From positions 1 to 20,950 of the forward strand of contig LSSN01005731.1 in NCBI GenBank assembly GCA_001970855.1: a DNA stretch of 20,950 nucleotides. Direction: 5' to 3'. The position numbers and the translations under genes were made by a program. Below the pieces are notes generated by a model. It worked only from the letters and a program-made list of their open reading frames with translations. It had not been told where the DNA came from and ran no database searches. Source of the stretch: Smittium culicis. Taxonomy: Eukaryota; Kickxellomycota; Harpellomycetes; Harpellales; Legeriomycetaceae. Shown one piece after another: positions 1 through 8,009 of the stretch (position 1 is the stretch's first letter; the number at the start of each line of letters is the position of its first letter).

Positions 1-54
1 ATTATAAGAAATATTTTAAGATCGAAAAGGAAAGGAGAGAAGTTATAAAAACAT

Positions 55-2625
55 TTAATCTAGAGTTGGGATAGATGCAGAATTTAAGAGGCGAAGGATT
101 TCATAGCTATTGTCGTCGCAGAGTTTGCCCAAACTAGTTCGCATTTGCGAAACTAATTTTCTAACTTGGCGAAGGATGGGCCTGGTATTGATAGAGTTTG
201 TAGTGAAGTATTTACCGTGATTAATTAAAATCGAACTTATCCAGGTCAAATCAAGCTCGACTTGATTGTTTCTTTCAAAAACGACGCAAATAAACTCGAG
301 TAGTCTAATCAAGTATTTTGGTGGGATTTGCTTGACTATAAGCTGGATTTCTTCGGTTGGTATAGATTGGTAAACAGAATTGATTGTTGAACGTTCACCA
401 AGCTTGATAGAACTAACTAAGGCTCTCAAAAATTCATGATTATTGACCATTTCGCTAATAGTTTCTGGGTTGATATCTACTTCCAAATCGAACGGATCGA
501 AGCTCATATTGTTGTTATCTAAGCTAAAAATTACCAAGCCTAAGTTTGTAGCTGCTGCAAATTGCTGGCCTGATGGGTTGAACCTAACTCCACGAGCTCT
601 AATGACTTGCATCTTGTTTCTTTTAGATAAATCGCCAGTTTTAACTCCAGGCAAGCTGCTATCGTTTCTATCTTCAAAGTCAGAAGCGTCATTGTCGCTA
701 TCAAAGCTTTGGATTGGGCCAGCATCAGTCATGAATTTGCTATTAAGTTTTTCGTGCATTCCGTCGTAGCTAAAATTCGAAGATATTTTGAATTTTTTTA
801 GCAAGACGTTTGTTTCAACGTCATACAAGCAGACATACAGACTATTTCCACTTCCTAGAACGACAGAGCCGTCAGCAGAGTAGCACAAGGAGTTGAAAGA
901 TTTGCCAAATGCAGAGTTTTCAGCAGTTCTCACATCCTCTTGTCTGCGGCCACCTGCGATATCACGTCTACCTTCAATTGATCCAACCTGGGATGCATTT
1001 GCAATATTCCAAAAGTGAATTTGGCCATCAAGTGTTGACGTGCATAGTTGTTTGGAATCTGGCTTATATGTAACAGCGAGTACTTCATATGAGTGAGTGA
1101 GCTTTTCAACATTTTTGCTTCTATCGAACAAGTCCCATAAACGAACGCTTTTATCCCAAGAAGCTGAAGCTAGTTGAATGCCATCTGGACGTAAATCCAA
1201 AGAAACCACAGGACCGTCATGGCCACTCAAAACATCAAGTAATTTTCCTGTTTGCATGCTCCAAACATAAATATCAAAAGAGTCTTGGCACCCAGCTACA
1301 ACGATATCACCGCTAGGATCAACTGCCAGACAAGAAAATTGAACTGGGATAGGAGCTAAGAACGTTCTAAAATTTCGGTATCTCACTAAATCGAAAGCTC
1401 TGACGGTTCCATCTAATGACGCAGTAACTACTACTTGATTTTTTTTGGTAAATTGGCAAGCAGTTATTGCAGCGGAGTGGTTAGAGAAGGTGACAAAACA
1501 GAATCCATTTGACGCTGTCCAAATTTTTACTTTACCATCATCACCTCCAGTAGCTAAGTAGTGGCCATCAGCGGAGTAAGAAACGCAGCTCATATCGTAA
1601 ATATGGCCTTGTTGCTTAAGAACATACGATTCACTTTGCCATTCCCAAACAAGCAATTGTCCTAATTTACTTGATGCTAAAGCAATCCATTCACCTGAAA
1701 AGTTAATGGCAGCAGAAGTTAATTTATTTTGAGAAATAGATAGAGTTTGGAGCTCAGAAAAGTCAGGCATCTGCCATAAACCGAAAACTCCGTTACTGAA
1801 TCCTGCAAGTAATAGTTGTGTTTTGTGGTTAAAGTAAGCGCATTTTACTTTAGTACCATTTTGATTAAAGTAGTGATGGTTTGAAGTAGACCAGCGAGTT
1901 TTTTCGAGTTCAAGAGTATCTGGGTTTTTGGGGAAATTACCGAATTCTATTTCTTCTCCAGTAGATTGTATATTAAACTTGCGAACAGCGACAGCACCGT
2001 CTTTACTAAGAGTATAAATGGTTTTTAGGTCAGAGCCGAACCATGAGCCAACAATAGCTTGTTTATGGCCAGTGAAAGTTGTAGGTGTAAAACCCTCTAT
2101 CGGATCTGTAGAAAAAAGCTTTGCAGACATATCCTTACTGCTAGTTAAAAAGAATTTAGAATCTCTGGACCAACTGATGTGGGTAATGTCGTCGAAATGA
2201 CCTGCGTATTTTCGATGGAGTACAAAAGGGGCAAATTCTCTGTTTGTTTTAGGGGTTTTCCACAACTCGGCTAATTTTCCTACACCGACAGCAATGTAAG
2301 ATCCATCAGGGGAAAATTCGGCGACTCTCGCTTGACCTTTGAAGTTAAAGTGATGAATTACAACCCTTCTTTTAAAGTTGACAAGAAGAGCTCTTCCGTC
2401 CTCATCAATAGTGAGTAAGAGTTGAGCATTTGGCGACAGAGCTAAAAAAACGATATTTTTTCGAGCTTCGAAAGGGAAAGTTTCGGCTTTATTATTGACA
2501 AGATCGAACAAAGAGACTCTGTTTCCTACGGGGCTAAGAACAGAGTTTCCATCAGGGGTAAAAACCAAGTTACCCTTCTTGTAGACTGATCCGCAAAGAT
2601 TAGAAAATTTAAAATCTAGCTTCAT
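55..2625 (-). CDS. PWP2: Periodic tryptophan protein 2 (Pwp2/Utp1), SSU processome WD40 scaffold
   Basis: Complete intronless frame of 856 residues. The N-terminus MKLDFKFSNLCGSVYKKGN and the following SPVGNRVSLFDL are near-identical in layout to fungal Pwp2, which fixes the start (A at -3). WD40-type blades run through residues ~15-700, with clear strands such as VKIWTASNG (~366-374), DIYVWSMQTG (~451-460) and SASWDKSVRLWDL (~487-499); they should form the tandem propellers of the family. An acidic Asp/Ser-rich insert sits at ~640-665. A Utp12 domain follows DPFDLEVDI (from ~710) and fills ~725-835. In known biology Pwp2 is a UTP-B subunit that binds the 5' ETS of pre-rRNA in the nucleolus for 18S rRNA maturation. 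The protein stops soon after the Utp12 domain and lacks the long acidic tail of the roughly 920-residue budding-yeast protein. Identity is very secure. Confidence 0.97.
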   Translation of the reverse strand: MKLDFKFSNLCGSVYKKGNLVFTPDGNSVLSPVGNRVSLFDLVNNKAETFPFEARKNIVFLALSPNAQLLLTIDEDGRALLVNFKRRVVIHHFNFKGQARVAEFSPDGSYIAVGVGKLAELWKTPKTNREFAPFVLHRKYAGHFDDITHISWSRDSKFFLTSSKDMSAKLFSTDPIEGFTPTTFTGHKQAIVGSWFGSDLKTIYTLSKDGAVAVRKFNIQSTGEEIEFGNFPKNPDTLELEKTRWSTSNHHYFNQNGTKVKCAYFNHKTQLLLAGFSNGVFGLWQMPDFSELQTLSISQNKLTSAAINFSGEWIALASSKLGQLLVWEWQSESYVLKQQGHIYDMSCVSYSADGHYLATGGDDGKVKIWTASNGFCFVTFSNHSAAITACQFTKKNQVVVTASLDGTVRAFDLVRYRNFRTFLAPIPVQFSCLAVDPSGDIVVAGCQDSFDIYVWSMQTGKLLDVLSGHDGPVVSLDLRPDGIQLASASWDKSVRLWDLFDRSKNVEKLTHSYEVLAVTYKPDSKQLCTSTLDGQIHFWNIANASQVGSIEGRRDIAGGRRQEDVRTAENSAFGKSFNSLCYSADGSVVLGSGNSLYVCLYDVETNVLLKKFKISSNFSYDGMHEKLNSKFMTDAGPIQSFDSDNDASDFEDRNDSSLPGVKTGDLSKRNKMQVIRARGVRFNPSGQQFAAATNLGLVIFSLDNNNMSFDPFDLEVDINPETISEMVNNHEFLRALVSSIKLGERSTINSVYQSIPTEEIQLIVKQIPPKYLIRLLEFICVVFERNNQVELDLTWISSILINHGKYFTTNSINTRPILRQVRKLVSQMRTSLGKLCDDNSYEILRLLNSASIPTLD

Positions 2626-4815
2626 AGTACTTGAATGAATTGAATTTTTATTAAAATTATGTGTTTTAGCGCGTGGTTATTAGTGTACTGAAAATTGTGA
2701 ATTTGTAGAGGTTTCAGGCGGATGTAGGCTTAGCAGGGCAAAGAGATAATAATACCAGTATTTATTACCTTTAGACTAATTAAAGCACTCAGTATCAATT
2801 TCTTTTATACAACAGATTGCTGTAAAAAAAAGCATATATAATTCTCTATAAATGTGTATTAAATTTTTTTTTTACTCAAACTATGATTCACCAATTACCA
2901 TCATTAAAATTTTTTCATAAATGCACATAATATATTTATTGGCAATTAAATATTATTTTTATTATTATCTATTGGCTAATTATCTATAGGTTATTTTTCC
3001 GCAAATAGTGATTATATATATCGTCATAATCAATCGCTATTCGACAGAATTTTATTCTAAAATCTGATCCTGCAAGTTTTATAACGCTATCATAATTCAA
3101 GATTTTTTACTGGACTATTATTGCTCAAGCGATTTTGAATCAAAAGTTTGGATCAGTCGATTAGCTCATCGGACCAATAATTTTGCTTAATTTACACTCG
3201 CAGTATTTACTGTTTATTATAAAGGCAAATGCGTATTTGGGGACAAGTAAAATGTCTAAATTTGTTAATTATATCATTTAATCATCTTTTAAAGTCAATA
3301 AACTTTCATATAAATTCTATACTACCTCTGAATATGTTTTCCATTTAGCCTTAGTTTTAAGTTTTCAATTATGTAGCCAAGATCAACTCTTTCAACCCAC
3401 CTCTATAGCATCCTATACAATCATTTAATGTCTTTTAAACATACTGTACAAATTTATCTTTAAATTCACCCAATAGTAGCATATCATCATAATTGATAAA
3501 TATCCCTTCGAGCCACTTCTTTAATATTACATCATCATTATTTATGCTCCCTTGCTTTTTTCATTTACTTTAATCAATTTCCCCTGCTTTTATTTCTACG
3601 ATCTAACTAAAAATCGATTTTACCGTCCAAACCACTTATTCTGTTCTGTGATTGAATAGCTTACAATATCTGCCAAAATTTGTGTCTATCGATAATCACA
3701 CTCATATAAGGTAAATTTATTTTTATGTCTATATCCATATAAATTGAATTTCCATGTTTGATGACGAAATTTCTAGTATTATGACAAACTTATTTGCTTT
3801 AATTCTAAGCTATTGATTTTCATTCAGTGTTAATTAATTGCATTTATTCTTTAAATATTCTCTTTTTCAATTTTATTAATGTTATTTTAAAAAGTGGGAA
3901 ATATCTCTCCTGATAAACTTTTTTCCATCAATTAACCGCCAGTAATTTTAATAAAGCGAGAATAAGAAAAATTATTTTATTAAATATTAAACATACATAT
4001 CATGGTTTTATTAAAACACAAGGCTTTATTATAAAATGGGCTAGGCATACGTATATTTTTCATAATACTATTATGTTTCCATTTTAATTACCCTTGGAGT
4101 TTCCATATGTTTCCGTTTTTGTTTCATTTTTAATTATTATTTTTCCTTATTTTTCGTATTTTAAAAAACAATTTCCATATGTGAATGTTTTTTATTACTA
4201 TGCGGTTAGTATTTTTTTTTTCGGAAAAATTTTTATTCATGTTCGGGATTATTTTGAACTTTAAAGATGATATTTTTATTGTAAAAGTTTAAGCATATTT
4301 TGGGATAAAATAGAGGCAAAATCGTTTAACTGATTTTTTAATACAGGCAGATATCTGAAAACAGAAATTACTATTTAATTTAATTAATTACTTGTAATTA
4401 AAAAAATTATGTTTAACAGTTCTTTTTTTTTTTCTTTTTGGTTGCTTCATTCTTTTAGATCATTTGCTTTGCTGACTGGTAATAAGTGTTTTTCTAACAG
4501 TAGCCTTCTAATTCTTTCAATATACCATTTTAACTTTTGATTATGTACAAATGTATAATTTATCAGCTTTATAATTTTTTTTTTTTTAGCCATACTATTT
4601 TACATTATTTCATAAGTATTTCTTTATTATATATTTAGACTAATAAATTCTTCGCTTTATAATTTTGGTGTAAATATTGCGTGTTATATAAGTGCGTATT
4701 AAATGGTTTAGTTTATGGTACTTATCACCTTGATCGAATTTATAAAATACTAAGGAGATTAAAAAATTTAGATTTTTGATAAATGGTGTTTCAACGATAA
4801 GAAGATGAGTCAAGA
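2626..4815. other. Gene-free AT-rich spacer between PWP2 (5' side) and NOP12 (3' side)
   Basis: About 2.2 kb with no frame resembling a protein and no recognisable tRNA (no A/B box pair), snRNA or transposon. It holds long A and T runs (for example around 2824-2872, 4420-4440 and 4578-4590) and a small local repeat, TTTCCATATGT at 4100-4110 and 4172-4182. It must contain the PWP2 promoter near 2626 and the NOP12 3' end near 4815, but I could not place a convincing TATA box or polyadenylation signal. Confidence 0.6.
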
Positions 4816-6622
4816 TTATTTCCTTTTGTTTTTTACACGCAGAGAAAAAGCTTTCTTATTTTTACTGCGGAGTTGAACAGGGACGGCATTAGGGTTAACA
4901 GATCTGGTTCCTTCTTCCTTACTTGCTCTTTTGTGGCCACTAACGCCTTGGTCAAAAGTCTTGCTTTTAGCTTTGTTTTTCTTTTTGGGGTCAAGGCTAC
5001 ACTTAACTACTCTTATTTTACGGCCTTCGAGTTCAGAGTCGTTGAGTTTCAAAGCTAAGCTGACATACGATTCGTCCTAAGAAAGTAACAAAAAAAAAAA
5101 AATTTAGATTTGTTTTCCAGTGTTGATATTGGTGCAATGGAAAAGTTAATAATATAAAAAAAAAAGAGATTATGGCGAAACTATAAAAAAAAAAAGGGAA
5201 TGGGGGGACTTACAACAAAGTTAACGTATCCAAAGCCCTTTCCGAACCCTGTTCTGGGGTCACGAATGATACGAATAGAGTCGATTTCGCCGGTGTTAGC
5301 GAAATGGGATCTTAAAGTTTCGTCTTTAATGGCAAAGTTTAAGTTTCCGACAAAAACGGCGTTTTTATGGCTTGGTGCAGTAGAGTTTGCGGCGCTAGAT
5401 CCAGGATTTTTGGTTCTAATGGACGCCGAATCGACTCTTAAATGGAAAGACTTGAATTCAGTGCCGTTAAGCTCTTTTGAGCTTTCAGCGTCCTCTTTTT
5501 TTTCGAATACTACGTACGCATTGCATGAATCCTTGTGAGCATTAAATTTTTTGAGTGCGTAAGCTACCTTTTTTGGCAAAGGTTCAGAAAAGGCCTATTC
5601 AAGTAGTTGTAAACAAATTTATTATGTTTAGATATTATAAAATAAAAAATTAAAACTATGCAGAATGTATAGATAATAGCGTCTAGAAAATAATTGAAAT
5701 TTAATGGTGAGAAGAGAAGAGTTACGATTGATCTAAATCTGATGTTTTTGATTGGGCCGTATTTCTTGAACAAATTTTTAAATTCTTTTTGAAGTTCCTA
5801 TGAAGTAATTATTGCAAGGCTAATTAGGTTTAATTTAATTTAAATTAAATTGATATTTTGGTAAAGCGGATAATGTGTGATTGCGGGATAATAAAATATA
5901 CAGACGAAATGAAGAGAGTTTTTAATGCTTCAAGGTATTAAGTGTAAAATTTAAAAAAGATTATAATATAGAATGCTTACTTTATTCTTCAAGGTATCTA
6001 TTGGGACATTCCCGACAAATATTGTGTTTGGGAGTTGCTCTTCTTTTTCAGCGGTTCGTTTTTCGATCAATTCCTTTTTGCTTCTTACTTGTTTAGCGGC
6101 TTGTGCAGCATCGTTTAAAATGCTTTCATGCTTAATAAGAGTTTCGTGTTTTATTTCAGGCTCTTCCTGCAGACGATTGGCAATATCTTGTGCGGGTAAA
6201 GGATCTTGTTTGTCGTTGTTATCTGTAGTAAGGCCTGCTTTAATTTTTTTGTTGGAATTGGGTTCAGAATCATTTTTTGGCTCTTCTAGTGTATTGGTTT
6301 TTTCATTCTTGTTACCTTTTCTTTTTTTTGTATTTGTGGCATCATTTTGCAGAGTTACAACCTCTTTGAAGTCTTCGGTTAGTGGTGGGGTAGTAATAGA
6401 TTCAGCTGCTTTTTTTTCAATCAAGCTATAAAAAGATTCGCCTTTTTGACTAAATAGGCCGCTGAGAGTGTTGTCTGAAGAGTTTGTTGTGTTTGAACCC
6501 TTGCTCTTTTTACTGGAAGTATCAGCAGGATTAGATGCTTGGACTAGAGCTTTTGGGCTAGCGTTTGATTTTTCGGAGGCTACCTCATTTTTCGCAGCTA
6601 ATTTCTTTTTATTACTCGCCAT
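4816..6622 (-). CDS. NOP12: Nucleolar RRM protein Nop12 (RBM34 family), four exons
   Basis: Reconstructed exons on the minus strand: 6622-5981, 5797-5726, 5594-5214 and 5076-4816, all junctions phase 0, giving 451 residues (yeast Nop12 is about 459). Introns are 183, 131 and 137 nt with GT-AG ends and CTAA-type branch points. The N-terminal ~195 residues are Lys/Ser/Asn-rich and low in complexity. RRM1 begins with RNP2 TIFVGNV (200-206), is interrupted by both intron 1 and intron 2 and carries RNP1 CNAYVVFEKKEDA (262-274). RRM2 has RNP2 VFVGNL (318-323) and RNP1 KGFGYVNFV (357-365), completed by DESYVSLAL from exon 4. The C-terminus is a basic tail ending RVKNKRK. The block LFKKYGPIKNIRFRSI followed by AFSEPLPKKVAY is diagnostic for Nop12. 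The family acts in nucleolar pre-60S assembly and 5.8S processing in yeast. The exon 4 junction and the stop at 4816 are well supported by the RRM2 continuation. Confidence 0.93.
5798..5980 (-). other. NOP12 intron 1, containing a perfect 20-bp palindrome
   Basis: Donor GTAAGC at 5980-5975 and acceptor TAG ending at 5798. Splicing joins AAA (Lys214) to GAA (Glu215) in phase 0, inside RRM1. The intron contains a perfect AT-only palindrome at 5832-5851, just upstream (in transcript sense) of the CCTAATTAG branch-point candidate. Without splicing, the frame ends after nine intron-encoded residues. Confidence 0.88.
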
Positions 6623-6730
6623 TATTATTGATGTGTTTTATATAAACGATTTTAAAGACAAATATCAATCTACTGCTTTTGATTTTAAAAAATTATTAAC
6701 TGGAACAATCTATGTTGACTATCGATATCA

Positions 6731-6747
6731 GCTAGCAACTAGAAATT
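6731..6747 (+). repeat. 17-bp direct repeat, copy 1
   Basis: GCTAGCAACTAGAAATT. It matches GCTAGCGGCTAGAAATT at 7271-7287 in 15 of 17 positions, same orientation. Function unknown. Confidence 0.6.
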
Positions 6748-7091
6748 AGATTGAAAAAATTTTCAATTCCAAATCGCTGAAAGAAAATTTTTAAATATTT
6801 TTAAAATAAAAGGCGAAAACCAGCCAATGGCATTTTGAATAATGAAATTTTGATCCAAAAACTTAATTTTCCAAACAACTTGTGCTGATTCGATCAATTT
6901 CAGACATTTTTTATTTTATTAAAAATCTAATATACACATTTTTGCTTCTTTTTTTTTTTTTAGGATATTATCAGGTTCCTATTGCGCTCTCAAAATTTCA
7001 TTTACTTTTTATTAAAACTCTGATGAGTCTTGTAGTATTAGTTTGGCCTATAAGTGTATATTCTCCTATTAATATATTTATTTAGATACTA

Positions 7092-7121
7092 TTGTGAGCC
7101 CACATGCACTCTTTGTGAGCC
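7092..7121 (+). repeat. Paired TTGTGAGCC motifs, 21 bp apart
   Basis: Two identical 9-mers at 7092-7100 and 7113-7121 in the same orientation. The 21 bp between starts is close to two helical turns, so the sites would lie on one face of the DNA. They may be regulatory half-sites; no known factor is assigned. Confidence 0.5.
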
Positions 7122-7270
7122 TAAAGATGTAATTTTTTGTTCAACTAAGGACATTAACAGCGCCATCAGTAAACATGTTAACTACTGATAGTTTAGTGCC
7201 GAACTACTTATGGGCATATTTCAACTAAAAGCACGAATTTTGCGCATTGACCATAATAATCTACAAAAGG

Positions 7271-7287
7271 GCTAGCGGCTAGAAATT
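7271..7287 (+). repeat. 17-bp direct repeat, copy 2
   Basis: GCTAGCGGCTAGAAATT, the partner of 6731-6747. It differs only at two central bases (AA against GG). Confidence 0.6.
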
Positions 7288-7724
7288 CTCAAATGTTATT
7301 ATGTACCCTAATATGTTTTTAAAGATAAACTGAACTTGATACCCAAATTTACATATGCTTAATAGATTTTGGCGTGAAAGCTGTGGATAGCAAAATATCT
7401 CTTCACCAGTTGTTTGCATTTCGGGAAACTGCCAAAAGAAGCGCTAAATGCCAAAATATATTCCCGCCTCTTTCAAGCCCACCGAATCGGCGACTCGCCT
7501 GCATTTAACGCCAACTTTGATCTGCCCAACAATAAATCTCCGATGCTCCGATTTTTGCCTATAATGAGATTATTGGCCTATCAAAAGTCGTCAAGCTAGC
7601 TCTGTGATACTCCTCCAATAACATGCCTATGTTTCAGTCCCAGCTATAACCCCAATGAAAGCAGCCAATTGCTCGCTTGAATCGGTTCTTGTGTCCTAAA
7701 ACGCGTGAAAGAATCGAGTAGCTA

Positions 7725-7740
7725 TTGGCCTAAGCGCCAA
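7725..7740. promoter_or_regulatory. Inverted repeat TTGGC-N6-GCCAA beside the TATA box
   Basis: The sequence TTGGCCTAAGCGCCAA forms a 5-bp inverted repeat with a 6-nt centre and ends 10 bp before the TATA box at 7751. Its left arm is the third copy of TTGGCCTA in this promoter region. Placement and symmetry suggest a protein-binding site, but which factor is unknown. Confidence 0.45.
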
Positions 7741-7750
7741 CTAAAAAAAG

Positions 7751-7758
7751 TATAAAAA
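7751..7758 (+). promoter_or_regulatory. TATA box of the DUF4211 gene
   Basis: TATAAAAA lies about 250 bp upstream of the ATG at 8010 and just after GC-rich upstream DNA. A leader of roughly 200 nt would follow, containing a uORF and a triplicated repeat. A second, weaker candidate is the AATATAAAAAA sequence near 7923-7933, which would give a very short leader. Confidence 0.5.
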
Positions 7759-7826
7759 CCTTAATTGTTTTTTTTGATTGTGCAGTTCAGAAGCAAACCT
7801 CTTATTTAAAGCAAAGACATTTGCCT

Positions 7827-7871
7827 ATGCCCGCTATTATCACCACTCTTCTAAATCTCAGTTGCCCTTAA
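7827..7871 (+). other. Upstream ORF of 14 codons in the DUF4211 gene leader
   Basis: The ATG at 7827 opens a short frame encoding MPAIITTLLNLSCP that stops at TAA 7869-7871, about 140 nt before the main ATG. If transcription starts near the TATA box at 7751, this is in the mRNA and could reduce or regulate translation of the main frame. Its end overlaps the first copy of the leader repeat. Translation is not demonstrated. Confidence 0.4.
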
Positions 7872-7923
7872 GCACTCTCTAAATCTCAATTTTCTTTAAG
7901 CACTCTTCTAAATCTCGATTGCC
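7844..7923 (+). repeat. Three-copy imperfect direct repeat (28-29 bp) in the leader
   Basis: Copies lie at 7844-7872, 7873-7900 and 7901-7923 (last copy incomplete). Each begins CACTC(TT)CTAAATCTC, and the first two end in TTTAAG or CTTAAG. The core CTAAATCTC is identical in all three. The array sits between the putative TATA box and the start codon, so it is probably transcribed. Confidence 0.85.
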
Positions 7924-8009
7924 AATATAAAAAATCATCTTTTTTCTGTATTTTTTCTATCGACTTTAAAGCATTAAACCATCAAAGATTTCAAAATATT
8001 AGAATTAAC

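Larger units (their letters stand above)
6623..8009. promoter_or_regulatory. Divergent promoter region between NOP12 and the DUF4211 gene
   Basis: The 1.39 kb between two divergent start codons. The NOP12-proximal half is AT-rich with A/T tracts. From about 7080 to 7760 the DNA is clearly GC-richer and carries several short repeats: TTGTGAGCC twice (7092-7100, 7113-7121), TTGGCCTA three times (7043-7050, 7573-7580, 7725-7732) and a near-identical 17-mer pair (6731-6747, 7271-7287). CCAAT motifs occur near 6820 and 7663. Frames across the GC-rich part do not read like protein on either strand, so regulatory DNA is the best explanation. The start of each transcript is inferred, not seen. Confidence 0.6.

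Noticed and set aside
443..769. Frame antisense to PWP2, and similar antisense frames in PWP2, NOP12 and TPP2
   Set aside because: They are shadows of well-identified genes on the other strand.
6637..6646. TATATAAA as a TATA box for NOP12
   Set aside because: It lies only about 15-25 bp from the start codon, which would put transcription start inside the coding region.
6751..6792. RRPE-like AAAAATTTT elements upstream of NOP12
   Set aside because: The motif fits ribosome-biogenesis promoters in yeast, but A/T runs are so common here that the match carries little weight. The companion PAC element is not complete.
6882..7085. 67-codon hydrophobic frame, possibly a small membrane protein
   Set aside because: It lacks a proper ATG start, its hydrophobicity comes from T-runs, and it has no homology clue.
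7414..7599. 61-codon frame in the GC-richer promoter region
   Set aside because: It has a TTG start and no family resemblance; it overlaps repeated promoter motifs and is interrupted on every extension.
7725..7740. NF1-type site (TTGGC-N5-GCCAA)
   Set aside because: The spacing is six, not five, and NF1 factors belong to animals. It is kept only as an unassigned inverted repeat.
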